Shown piece by piece: positions 24,056 through 31,710 of a DNA stretch of 38,195 nt; within the stretch, counting starts at the first letter, position 1, and every line of letters begins with the position of its first letter. The stretch is from contig CANPZI010000026.1 of assembly GCA_947588995.1 (NCBI GenBank), forward strand, positions 1 to 38,195, in the 5' to 3' direction. Position numbers and translations under genes: made by a program. The DNA is from an uncultured Lachnospiraceae bacterium. GTDB taxonomy: Bacteria > Bacillota > Clostridia > Lachnospirales > Lachnospiraceae. Below the pieces are notes generated by a model. It worked only from the letters and a program-made list of their open reading frames with translations. It was not told the DNA's origin and did not search any database.

Positions 24056-25387
24056 ATGGACAGAATTATTTTTCACATAGACGTCAACTCCGCTTACTTA
24101 AGCTGGAGCGCTCTGGAAAAACTGCAAAACGGCTCCGACGTGGACCTGCGCGCCATCCCTGCCATCGTCGGCGGCGACATGGCCAAGCGCCACGGCGTCG
24201 TCCTGGCCAAGTCAATCCCCGCCAAGGCTTACGGCATCACCACCGGAGAGCCCATCGTCAGCGCTCTGCGCAAATGTCCCGGCCTGTTCATAGAGCCGCC
24301 GGACCACAGCCTCTACAGCCGCAGGAGCCGTGAACTGATGACGCTTCTGGCCGACATCTGTCCCGACATCGAACAGGTCAGCGTGGACGAATGCTACATG
24401 GATTACTCTGCAATCCAAATGCTCTATCCCTCCCCTGAGGCCGCCGCACACATAATCAAGGACCGCGTGCGGGAGCAATTACATTTTACCGTCAACGTGG
24501 GCATATCCGACCGGAAAGTTCTGGCAAAGATGGCCTCGGATTTTCGCAAACCCGATCTCGTGCACACGCTGTATTCTTACGAGATTCAGGACAAGATGTG
24601 GCCCCTGCCCGTCTCCGCCCTCTTCATGTGCGGCCATTCCAGCGTGGAGGCGCTGCGCAAGCTGGAAATCCTGACGATAGGTGATCTGGCGCGCGCTGAC
24701 CGCTCCGTCCTCGAAGCGCACTTAAAGAGTCACGGCACGCTTCTGTGGGAGTACGCCAACGGCATCGACGATGCCGAGGTCGCCACCGTGCAGGCGGACG
24801 CCAAGGGAATCGGCAACTCCACCACGCTGAGCAGAGACGCCGAAGACAGGGAGACAGCGCATCTCGTCCTCCTGTCCCTGGCGGAATCCGTCGCCCGCAG
24901 ACTTCGCGCCGCGGGCCAGTGCTGCCTCATGGTGAGCGTGGAGATCAAATACAACACATTCCGCAAGGCATCGCATCAGACTACCCTCTTCTCCCCGACC
25001 AGCCAGACCGATCTGCTCTACCGGACCGCCTGCGCCCTCTTCGACGAGCTGTGGGACGGCACGCCGGTACGTCTGCTGGGTCTGCGCTCCTCCAAGCTGA
25101 CAGCCGTGGGAGAACCGGTGCAGATGTCGCTGTTCGACTACCAGGCAGACCTGCAGCCGGCCTCACCGCAGAATCACAGCCCTGCCGGAAAAGCCTCCGC
25201 GGACGCCGCCCCCGTAGTCACTCCCGCCCCCGCAGTCCCCGCACGGGAAAAGCGCGAAAAACTCGACGCCGCTCTGGATGCGATCCGAAAACGTTACGGC
25301 GAAAATGCCGTCGTGCGCGGCAGCCTCATGCGCCAGTCAGGCGGTGAAAAAAAGAGCGAAAAAAATCTTAGACCGCCGAAGCTGTAA
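24056..25387 (+). CDS. dinB: DNA polymerase IV (Y-family translesion polymerase)
   Basis: Low-fidelity polymerase for lesion bypass. The 443-residue product opens MDRIIFHIDVNSAYLSW with catalytic D9 and a Tyr at the steric-gate region. The second catalytic pair is SVDE with D111 and E112. A helix-hairpin-helix thumb region (LRKLEILTIGDLARADRSVLEAHL) and little-finger domain follow. A beta-clamp binding QMSLF is followed by an Ala/Pro-rich linker and a basic tail. I start at the ATG at 24056, where family homology begins; in-frame GTG/ATG codons at 24038/24041 would overlap the -10 box. The 3' end lies inside a bidirectional terminator. Confidence 0.94.
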   Translation: MDRIIFHIDVNSAYLSWSALEKLQNGSDVDLRAIPAIVGGDMAKRHGVVLAKSIPAKAYGITTGEPIVSALRKCPGLFIEPPDHSLYSRRSRELMTLLADICPDIEQVSVDECYMDYSAIQMLYPSPEAAAHIIKDRVREQLHFTVNVGISDRKVLAKMASDFRKPDLVHTLYSYEIQDKMWPLPVSALFMCGHSSVEALRKLEILTIGDLARADRSVLEAHLKSHGTLLWEYANGIDDAEVATVQADAKGIGNSTTLSRDAEDRETAHLVLLSLAESVARRLRAAGQCCLMVSVEIKYNTFRKASHQTTLFSPTSQTDLLYRTACALFDELWDGTPVRLLGLRSSKLTAVGEPVQMSLFDYQADLQPASPQNHSPAGKASADAAPVVTPAPAVPAREKREKLDAALDAIRKRYGENAVVRGSLMRQSGGEKKSEKNLRPPKL

Positions 25388-25399
25388 TCTAAGATTTTT
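25361..25399. terminator. Bidirectional terminator between dinB and the flavin reductase gene
   Basis: Perfect 12-bp arms AAAAATCTTAGA (25361-25372) and TCTAAGATTTTT (25388-25399), giving U-runs on both strands. The left arm lies within the last codons of dinB and the stop codon is in the loop. Confidence 0.88.
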
Positions 25400-25419
25400 A
25401 CTGTCTTTTCGTCTGTCTT

Positions 25420-26013
25420 CTATTTTTTCTTCTTCACACTGTAGCCGAAACTGCCGATCTCCCTGCCGACGGAGAGATATCTGCCGTGGGAATAGACGAG
25501 CGGCTTCGCGTCATTCAGGCAGAAACGCCCCGTCTCATCCAGATATTGTTCATCCGCGTGTACCGCCAGAACCTCGGCGAGGAACATATCATGAGAGCCG
25601 AGCGCAAGCTTCTGTGTCACCCTGCACTCTATATTGACAGGACTCTCTTTCACCATGGGCGCCCTCACACGCGCCGCCGCAAGCGGCGTCAGACGCACCG
25701 CGCTCCACTTGTCCCCGTCTCTGCCGCTCTTCACGCCGCAGTAATCAGTGGCATAGGCTAACGCCTCCGTGGTCAGGTTGACCACAAACTCGCCCGTCTC
25801 CTCGATCATATGATGCGAATAGCGCTCCGGCCTGACGGAGATGGAGAGCATCGGCGGATCGGAACAGACCGTTCCCGTCCATGCCACCGTAAAAAGATTT
25901 GTATTGCCCGCCCTGTCGGCCACGCTGACCAACACCGCGGGGAGCGGGTAGAGCATATTGCCCGCTTTCCAGATCTGTTTTCCCATCGTCTGTGCAAACT
26001 CCCATCCTGCCAT
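25420..26013 (-). CDS. Flavin reductase-like FMN-binding protein
   Basis: A 197-residue protein of the flavin reductase/DIM6-NTAB fold. It has the N-terminal block KAGNMLYPLPAVLVSVADRAGNTNLFTVAWTGTVCSDPPMLSISVRPERYSHHMI and FVVNLTTEALAYATDYCGVKSGRDGDKW. These contact FMN in family members. Its physiological partner is unknown; such proteins may supply reduced flavin or act as small-molecule reductases. The start is uncertain: ATG at 26013 or ATG at 25986 (MGKQIWKAGN), and neither has a strong ribosome site. It stands alone, facing dinB. Confidence 0.88.
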   Translation of the reverse strand: MAGWEFAQTMGKQIWKAGNMLYPLPAVLVSVADRAGNTNLFTVAWTGTVCSDPPMLSISVRPERYSHHMIEETGEFVVNLTTEALAYATDYCGVKSGRDGDKWSAVRLTPLAAARVRAPMVKESPVNIECRVTQKLALGSHDMFLAEVLAVHADEQYLDETGRFCLNDAKPLVYSHGRYLSVGREIGSFGYSVKKKK

Positions 26014-26079
26014 TTCACTCTGCCGGCCATCCCGGCTGATATCAGCGATTCTTCCCCTTGCGGCAGCCGGCCTCTTTAC

Positions 26080-26595
26080 TCAGAATACGATTGTGATGCC
26101 GAACAGCTGGACGGCGATATCCGCCAGAACAGCAAGCAGAATCACGATGGAAATCGGCAGGAGCGCACGGCTGCCGCGATTCTCCCGTTGGCTCTTCTTA
26201 AGCTCCTCGGTCTGCTTATTCAACTCCTCCGTCACCGCCGCCTGCACGTTGCGGTACACTTTCACGTTTTCCTTGTGCAAAAGATCGTCCGACTGTCGGA
26301 ACTTCTCATCCAGATTTTCGCGAAGCTGCGCCAGCGCTTCCCTGTTCTCCTCGCTCTCGCTGTTGTCCGCCTGTATCGCTTCGAGCTTTTCCATATACTC
26401 TTTCAGCGTGCCCTGCACATTGGCCAGATTTTCCGCCGTCTTCAGATTGACCCTTCGGATTTCCTGCATCAGCTCGTCATAAGCTTTCATCTGGTTCTGC
26501 ATCTGTTCCATCTTGGCCGCCTCCGCCGTCATATTCGCCAGAATCATCTCCTGTGCGTTCCGGCGCTGCGCGATTTTATCAATAAAAGTATCCAT
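26080..26595 (-). CDS. Coiled-coil protein with C-terminal membrane anchor
   Basis: Unrecognised 171-residue protein. Nearly the whole length to residue 145 is predicted helical with heptad-like Leu/Met/Ala spacing (AAKMEQMQNQMKAYDELMQEIRRVNLKTAENLANVQGTLKEYMEKLEAIQ). It is highly charged, and ends with a single hydrophobic span (LLPISIVILLAVLADIAVQLFGITIVF), so it is a tail-anchored type with a cytosolic coiled coil. The ATG at 26595 follows AGGAGG closely; the frame extends upstream to 26703 but runs through the promoter. A structural or signalling role is only a guess. Confidence 0.82.
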   Translation of the reverse strand: MDTFIDKIAQRRNAQEMILANMTAEAAKMEQMQNQMKAYDELMQEIRRVNLKTAENLANVQGTLKEYMEKLEAIQADNSESEENREALAQLRENLDEKFRQSDDLLHKENVKVYRNVQAAVTEELNKQTEELKKSQRENRGSRALLPISIVILLAVLADIAVQLFGITIVF

Positions 26596-26674
26596 TCGTT
26601 TTCCTCCGCTCCCCGCAATCTCCCTCTCCCTGTCGTTTTCGACAGTGTGGTTTATCCAACAACAGTTCTCCGAC

Positions 26675-26703
26675 ATTTTAACACTTTTTTGGCTTTCTGA
26701 CAA
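26675..26703 (-). promoter_or_regulatory. Promoter of the coiled-coil gene
   Basis: TTGTCA at 26698-26703, a 17-base spacer and TAAAAT at 26675-26680 on the minus strand. Both hexamers are identical to those of the nfeD promoter. Confidence 0.72.
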
Positions 26704-26931
26704 CCGTCAGGCCTGCCGGCGCTGCCGCTCCGTCTGTTTTATGTTCCGAGACACTCTTATGCCGGCAGCGAGCCGTTCTGCGCAGGCACCGCGATCTGTA
26801 AAGAAAAGACTGGAATCCCGCAGAAACTTGCCGTATAATAGTCGTGCATGATCGACAGAAAGCGAGCGCGCGGCGGTCATAGCAGTCATGACAGACCACA
26901 ATGCCGGATCATGGGAAAGAAGCGTGAAAAA

Positions 26932-28062
26932 ATGAAAAATGCGAAAGGCTTTCCTGCCATATTAAACATACTGAAAAAAGAGCCCGTGCTGATCGCCGCC
27001 GCGCTCTGCATGGCCGTCTCCATGTTTTTCGTGCCGCCGTCCGCGGCTTATCTCGACTATATCGACTTCCGCGTCCTGGCGCTTCTGTTCTGCCTGATGG
27101 CGGTGGTCGCAGGTCTGCAGCACCACGGTCTGTTTGACCGCTTCGCCCGCCAGGTGCTGACCGGCAGAATGCAGCGCCGCACTCTGTTCGCGGAGCTGAT
27201 CCTGCTGCCTTTTTTCTCCTCCATGCTGGTGACGAACGACGTGGCGTTAATCACTTTCGTGCCGTTTGCCATCCTGATCCTGGAATTAACCGGCCAGCAG
27301 CGCTACATGATCTTCGTCGTCGTCATGCAGACGGTGGCCGCCAATCTGGGCAGCATGTCCACGCCCGTCGGCAATCCGCAGAATCTGTACCTGTACTCTG
27401 CGTTCCACCTCACGGCGGCCGACTTCTTCCACGCCGTCCTGATCTACACGCTGCTGGCGCTGCCGCTCCTGACGCTCAGCGTTCTGCTCTGCCCGAAAGG
27501 TGAATTGTCCGTATCGCTGCCGGAAGTCGAAGAGCCCCTGAGCAAAAAGCACATCTTTCTGTACGGCGTTCTCTTTCTGCTCTGCCTGCTGTCGGTATTC
27601 CACGTACTGCACTATCTGATTCTGCTGGCGGTTATCTGCGCGGCGCTGCTTCTCGCAGACCGCTCTCTCTTCAAAAAGATCGACTACAGCCTGCTTCTCA
27701 CTTTCGTGTGCTTCTTCGTGTTCGCAGGCAATATCGGCGCGATTGATACCGTGCGGACTTTTCTGCAGAATCTGCTGAATGTCCACCCGCTCCTCACATC
27801 CATGCTGGCGAGCCAGATCATCAGCAATGTCCCCGCCGCGGTACTGCTGTCCGGCTTCACACAGGACTGGCGCGCCCTGCTGATCGGCACGGACATCGGC
27901 GGGCTGGGAACGCCCATCGCCTCGCTGGCCAGCCTGATCTCCCTGCGCCTCTATATGAAATCCGAAAACGCACGAATCGGCAGATATCTGGGATTCTTCA
28001 TACTGGTCAATATCATCGGCCTCTCCATCGCACTCATTTTTATCCATTTTGCACAAATTTGA
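26932..28062 (+). CDS. SLC13/ArsB-type anion permease
   Basis: Polytopic transporter of about 376 residues with roughly ten hydrophobic helices. It belongs to the ion-transporter superfamily of ArsB, NhaD, CitM and SLC13. Typical marks are the first half-repeat SSMLVTNDVALITFVPFAILIL with MQTVAANLGSMSTPVGNPQNLYL (the SxxTPVGNPQN hairpin), and the second half SQIISNVPAAVLLSGFTQDWRALLIGTDIGGLGTPIASLAS. The substrate (carboxylate, arsenite or Na+/H+) cannot be told. The start is uncertain: ATG at 26932 (AGAAG 8 bases upstream) fits the family, but in-frame ATGs at 26911 and 26848 exist. A TATAAT lies at 26834-26839. Confidence 0.88.
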   Translation: MKNAKGFPAILNILKKEPVLIAAALCMAVSMFFVPPSAAYLDYIDFRVLALLFCLMAVVAGLQHHGLFDRFARQVLTGRMQRRTLFAELILLPFFSSMLVTNDVALITFVPFAILILELTGQQRYMIFVVVMQTVAANLGSMSTPVGNPQNLYLYSAFHLTAADFFHAVLIYTLLALPLLTLSVLLCPKGELSVSLPEVEEPLSKKHIFLYGVLFLLCLLSVFHVLHYLILLAVICAALLLADRSLFKKIDYSLLLTFVCFFVFAGNIGAIDTVRTFLQNLLNVHPLLTSMLASQIISNVPAAVLLSGFTQDWRALLIGTDIGGLGTPIASLASLISLRLYMKSENARIGRYLGFFILVNIIGLSIALIFIHFAQI

Positions 28063-28090
28063 CTTTCTTTTCGTTTGATGATTGTAAAGA

Positions 28091-28144
28091 TTTACGATAA
28101 CTTTACACCGTGTTCATAATTTATTCATAATTTATGTCTATACT
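28091..28144 (+). promoter_or_regulatory. Pho-box-like promoter facing no gene
   Basis: Four direct half-sites at exactly 11-base spacing: TTTACG 28091, TTTACA 28102, TTCATA 28113 and TTCATA 28124. A -10 TATACT follows at 28139-28144. Gram-positive PhoP binds four TT(A/C/T)A(C/T)A repeats every 11 bases just upstream of the -10. No rightward gene follows before the convergent gene at 28420. Confidence 0.55.
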
Positions 28145-28149
28145 GGAAT

Positions 28150-28292
28150 CATAGCAAACGAGAGAAAATGTAATGTTTAACATTACACACATAGATAAAT
28201 TTTTTCATAATAGCCCGGGCACCGCAAGGTGTCTGGGCACTCCTCATTTATGCGGACAATGAGCCAAGCTGACAGAAATCTTTTTCTTTTTG
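28150..28292 (+). ncRNA. Candidate structured small RNA downstream of the Pho-like promoter
   Basis: The 357-base gap between the permease and the next gene holds this candidate. From the predicted start it contains a palindrome at 28169-28187 (TGTAATGTT, T, complement). An 11-bp hairpin with a GCAA tetraloop lies at 28213-28238, and a 6-bp hairpin CTCATT/AATGAG at 28243-28263. A U-rich run follows at 28281-28291. The two non-Watson-Crick pairs of the big hairpin are G-U on the plus strand but C-A on the minus, so the RNA would be plus-strand. A 29-codon frame at 28173-28262 (MFNITHIDKFF...) is also present and could be a small peptide. Confidence 0.35.
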
Positions 28293-28310
28293 AGAACAAT
28301 ACTATCTTTA

Positions 28311-28430
28311 CTATTCATACAGCAAGATCTCCGTACCGGCTATTTTCCCCCTGAAATCATCTTCAATACCCGCCGTGGTTATCAAATCAACCGAAAGATT
28401 CAATGCCTCCTGAAGCATTTCATCGGCTGC
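28311..28430 (-). pseudogene. Out-of-frame C-terminal remnant of the 437-aa gene
   Basis: About 38 codons in the +1 frame relative to the upstream gene, without its own ribosome site. Residues from ADEMLQEALNLSVDLI to GKIAGTEILLYE have normal protein composition and end at a stop at 28311. They are best read as the displaced tail of the preceding gene. Confidence 0.5.
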
Positions 28431-29733
28431 TGCCGATACTGTCCAGGATATCCTGCCATACGGAGAATTGCTCCATTTCCTCCATACGCAGCCGATGCTT
28501 CTCCAGATACTCGTAAAGCGCCCTGTAGGTATCCGCCGAAAAAGCGATCCGCCAGTTGTTCCCGAAATCCGTATTGTCGTGATAGGCCATGCCGTCATAT
28601 CCCATCGACACAATCCCCTGATTCGTCCGCCGCGCCAGACCCTTGATCTCCAGATCTGCCCAGATATAAGCAGCCTGCTCATCATGCACGAGATTCGGAT
28701 ATCTGCTCAAATAGGTCTGCGCCAGCGCCTCATACTTTGCCTCGTCCGCCGCGCTCTGCAGAAGCACCTTGCCGCCGCGCCCTTCCTCCCCGTCTTTGAC
28801 CAGGAATTGAATGCCCGTCTCCGCGTGCGTATGTAAGGTAAAGTCCTTCAGGGGTTCCGTTTCCAGTGCTTCCTTTCCCATCACCTTCTGCAAGGCGGCT
28901 TGCAATTCCCCGTCCAGCACGACCGCGTCATAGCACGCCGTCCCATGCTCGGAGATCAGAAACGCTTTGCCCGTGGCGGCGTCCTGCCTGACCTTGATAT
29001 CCTCGTAGTCAAACACACCCATCTTCTCGCCCTGCTTGTTGTATATGTCAAAGCACCCAGCCTCATTATCCGGCACGATTTTATAATTTTCCGAGCAGTA
29101 TTCCTCATACGCACTTTCCACGCAGTCTGCACCCTGTATAGATGACAGTCCGTAAGCGGCCAGTGCTGAGCCGGACGGCAGGGAATCCCAAAACTGCTTA
29201 TATTTCGCATAGCCAGCCAGATTTCCGGCATCATACTGCATCTGCATCATATCCCTGATAATGCCGAACCAATCTGCTTTGTCAAAATAGGAATGTCCGC
29301 CGTCAGCATTGTAATTTGCATTTGCGCCTGTGAAAGCGCCCTGTGCATCAGGGCATTTCCCACTATCCGCCAAATGGCTGGAATAGGCGAACATATCCAG
29401 ATAATCCGCACTGTTCGGATCAACCTCTGCGACATCCACCATGCGCTCCGCCGTTACGTTGCCCTCTGTGTCCCACGCTTTCACTCTATAAACCGGATGT
29501 GACGGGTCAAAATCTTTCGGCTTATATACGGTCACAGAGCCATTTCGGTCTGTTGCGCAACCAATCGCTTTCTCGCCAGCCTCGTTGGAAATGTGCAGGG
29601 CAAACGAAGCGTTTTGCGCGGCCGCGGTCTTGCCCATGTTTCCCGCAAAGCTTGCACGCTCCGTATTCACTTTATTTTTTATATTTATATATCCTGTCTC
29701 ATAATAGCCTGATGATATTCCATTGATTCCCAT
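28420..29733 (-). CDS. Unknown protein (437 aa), probably frameshifted at the C-terminus
   Basis: No known family recognised. The product lacks a signal peptide and begins MGINGISSGYYETGYINIKN, a polar start reminiscent of proteins secreted without Sec signals, which is only an impression. Mixed alpha/beta content, Asp/Tyr/Ala rich, with no catalytic motif. It ends SVWQDILDSIGSSR at 28420. A different frame continues immediately with protein-like sequence (AADEMLQEALNLSVDLITTA through GTEILLYE) to a stop at 28311, so about 36 native C-terminal residues seem lost by a one-base shift near 28422-28435. GGAGG precedes the ATG. It is co-oriented with the 320-aa gene 33 bases upstream and likely in one operon with it. 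Confidence 0.72.
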   Translation of the reverse strand: MGINGISSGYYETGYINIKNKVNTERASFAGNMGKTAAAQNASFALHISNEAGEKAIGCATDRNGSVTVYKPKDFDPSHPVYRVKAWDTEGNVTAERMVDVAEVDPNSADYLDMFAYSSHLADSGKCPDAQGAFTGANANYNADGGHSYFDKADWFGIIRDMMQMQYDAGNLAGYAKYKQFWDSLPSGSALAAYGLSSIQGADCVESAYEEYCSENYKIVPDNEAGCFDIYNKQGEKMGVFDYEDIKVRQDAATGKAFLISEHGTACYDAVVLDGELQAALQKVMGKEALETEPLKDFTLHTHAETGIQFLVKDGEEGRGGKVLLQSAADEAKYEALAQTYLSRYPNLVHDEQAAYIWADLEIKGLARRTNQGIVSMGYDGMAYHDNTDFGNNWRIAFSADTYRALYEYLEKHRLRMEEMEQFSVWQDILDSIGSSR

Positions 29734-29766
29734 TTTTTCAGTCCTCCATTCTATGTATGCTGGTAA

Positions 29767-30729
29767 CTATGATAAAAGCTCCAGCTTTTCTTTCAATGCC
29801 TGATAAAACTCCTTTTCCTGTTCCACAAAGGCGCTTTTTTCTTCTGTCACTTCTCCCGGCGGATTTGCAATTCTATCAAGAATGCGGTCTACCGCGTCCA
29901 TACTGCTTTCCAGTGTATTGCCGAAAATATTATCATTTCCACCCGTCATAAAATCCTGCTCCATAGCAAGCTGCTGTAATACGCTGTGGTATCCGTTTGG
30001 GAAAGGGTTGATTCCCGTTTCCTCTAATGCCGCCTGCCATGCCGCTTTTACCTCTTTCGGTGCTGTGGACAAATAGTAATCGCTCATATGGGCAATCTGT
30101 TTTCTGGTTTTTTCATCAGCAAACTCATACGTCCTGTTAGCTGCCTTTTGCCGCTCATACGCCTCCTGCGCTTCCGCAGCTGCTGCGGATTCAAAATAGC
30201 CCTTGCTGTTTGTGGAATATTTCATGCCATTCACATAAAAATCCTTGTTGGTATCTATTCCCAAATAACTTAATACATCGGTGATACCTTGCGTAACCCA
30301 CTGGTGCTCTTCTCCCGTATTGGCGATTCTGTCCCTTGTTCCACCTGCATTTCTAAGTAAGGCAGCCAGTGAGTCAGCCATTTGCTGCGCTTTTAAATAC
30401 GCTCTCTGATCATAGGGATTATAACCCTCTGTATGAGATACTTCTACTCCCTGCGGTTTCACTGTCAGTACATAGCCATCGTTAATACGAATCTGTGTGC
30501 CTGCGGCTAAAGAAACGGAATTAGATGTCCTGCTGATACTGGTGCTTTCCGCTAAATTGATAGGAGTCTTTAAGGCCGTCACCAAATCTTCGACGGGTCT
30601 CATTTCATCAAACATAAAGTTTATGGCTTCTCTGTCCTTTACTGCCGTATTCTTGATGTTTGTTGTTAAACTCCTTGTATTCGGGTTGATATACCATGAC
30701 TGGTTATTTGAAATTTGCATTCTTTCCAT
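29767..30729 (-). CDS. Unknown protein (320 aa), AT-richer than neighbours
   Basis: Not assigned to a family. It opens with an Asn/Thr/Ser-rich N-terminus (MQISNNQSWYINPNTRSLTTNIKN) with no Sec signal. A short beta-like part follows (AAGTQIRINDGYVLTVKPQGVEVSHTEGYNPYDQRAYLKAQQMADSLAALLRNAGG), then a mostly helical C-terminal half ending EKEFYQALKEKLELLS. Several lines I counted are 37-53% GC against about 65% in nearby genes, suggesting acquisition or relaxed composition. It is the first gene of a two-gene leftward unit. The start is ATG at 30729 (AAGGGC nearby) or ATG at 30720. Possible flagellar-type export or a surface role is speculation. Confidence 0.72.
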   Translation of the reverse strand: MERMQISNNQSWYINPNTRSLTTNIKNTAVKDREAINFMFDEMRPVEDLVTALKTPINLAESTSISRTSNSVSLAAGTQIRINDGYVLTVKPQGVEVSHTEGYNPYDQRAYLKAQQMADSLAALLRNAGGTRDRIANTGEEHQWVTQGITDVLSYLGIDTNKDFYVNGMKYSTNSKGYFESAAAAEAQEAYERQKAANRTYEFADEKTRKQIAHMSDYYLSTAPKEVKAAWQAALEETGINPFPNGYHSVLQQLAMEQDFMTGGNDNIFGNTLESSMDAVDRILDRIANPPGEVTEEKSAFVEQEKEFYQALKEKLELLS

Positions 30730-30825
30730 CTGCCCTTAACACGAGCCGGCACGCCGAAAAGTTTCACCTTGTCACAAAGCGGGGATTTTTTGTCATGAAA
30801 GTGCTTGTAGACGGCTTGTGCAGAT

Positions 30826-30868
30826 AAAAAAAGAATCGCCCTACGGCGAAAAGGCAGGCCGTAAGACG
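30826..30868 (-). terminator. Terminator of the alarmone synthetase gene
   Basis: Eleven-bp stem (CGTCTTACGGC with GCCGTAGGGCG, two G-U pairs), 10-base loop, then AUUCUUUUUUUAUC on the minus strand, about 43 bases after the stop. Confidence 0.88.
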
Positions 30869-30911
30869 ATCTACTTCATAGAATACAATATGTTCCGTTT
30901 TGGGTACCGCT

Positions 30912-31565
30912 TCAGGCCCCTTCGGCCTCGCGCTGCTGCTCGATATGCTGGATTTCCTCGTTGAGCGCCAGCATTCTGGCGTCGAGATCCGACACCATCT
31001 GCGCGCACTCCACCAGCTCTTCCTTGATGTGCTCCGGCGCGTTGCCCTCGAACTTATAGTGGATCTTATGCTCCAGACTCGCCCAGAAATCCATCGCTAC
31101 CGTCCGGATCTGAATCTCCACTTTCGTGTCCTCAATGCGATCCGACAGATAGACGGGCACGCTCACCAGCATGTGATAGCTCTTGTAGCCGCTCGGCTTC
31201 GGATTCACAATGTAATCTTTCACGGAGATCACCTTGATATCGCTCTGATTGCTGATCATCTCGGCAATCTGGTAGATGTCCGACGCGAAAGAGCAGATCA
31301 CGCGGATGCCCGCGATGTCATTGACATAGCGCACCATGTTGTTGATGGTGGATTCATAACCGTGTTTCTTCAGCTTCTTGACGATGCTCTCCGGCGTCTT
31401 GATGCGGCTCTTGATATGCTCGATCGGATTGTATCTGTGCACATGCTGAAATTCGTCGTTTAAGATTTCGAGTTTGGTAGATATCTGCTTCAGTGCGGAA
31501 TTGTAGATCAGCGTCACTTCTTTCCAGCTGTCAATATCGCCGTCCCGTTCCATTCTTGTATCCAT
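30912..31565 (-). CDS. Small alarmone (p)ppGpp synthetase, RelQ/YjbM type
   Basis: Transfers pyrophosphate from ATP to GDP/GTP to make the stringent-response alarmone. The 217-residue protein has only the synthetase domain: HIKSRIKTPESIVKKLKKHG, NDIAGIRVICSF, DYIVNPKPSGYKSYHMLVSVPV (the substrate-binding G-loop) and VEIQIRTVAMDFWASLEHKIHYK. There is no HD hydrolase, TGS or ACT domain, so it is a standalone synthetase. The C-terminal helix (DARMLALNEEIQHIEQQ) fits RelQ tetramerisation. I start at the ATG at 31565 because AGGGGGA sits 6 bases upstream; a longer frame to 31688 would begin before the predicted transcription start. Confidence 0.93.
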   Translation of the reverse strand: MDTRMERDGDIDSWKEVTLIYNSALKQISTKLEILNDEFQHVHRYNPIEHIKSRIKTPESIVKKLKKHGYESTINNMVRYVNDIAGIRVICSFASDIYQIAEMISNQSDIKVISVKDYIVNPKPSGYKSYHMLVSVPVYLSDRIEDTKVEIQIRTVAMDFWASLEHKIHYKFEGNAPEHIKEELVECAQMVSDLDARMLALNEEIQHIEQQREAEGA

Positions 31566-31647
31566 AACTTCCCCCTGAGGTATACAACTGATTGTTTCAA
31601 AACACTTCCCTGCGCTGTGGCCAGAGAACTCCCGATTGCTTATGTCC

Positions 31648-31656
31648 AGTATAGCA
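31648..31656 (-). promoter_or_regulatory. Extended -10 promoter of the alarmone synthetase gene
   Basis: TGC followed by TATACT (31648-31653 on the minus strand), an extended -10. No good -35. It gives a leader of about 75 bases. Confidence 0.5.
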
Positions 31657-31710
31657 CATTGCTTTCCAAAAATGTATATTTTCACCAAAATTTTTATAAA
31701 ATCTTAACTT

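Noticed and set aside
28173..28262. 29-codon frame as a definite peptide gene
   Set aside because: Only a weak GAGAG site, and it overlaps clear RNA hairpins and the dispersed repeat; kept only as an alternative reading.
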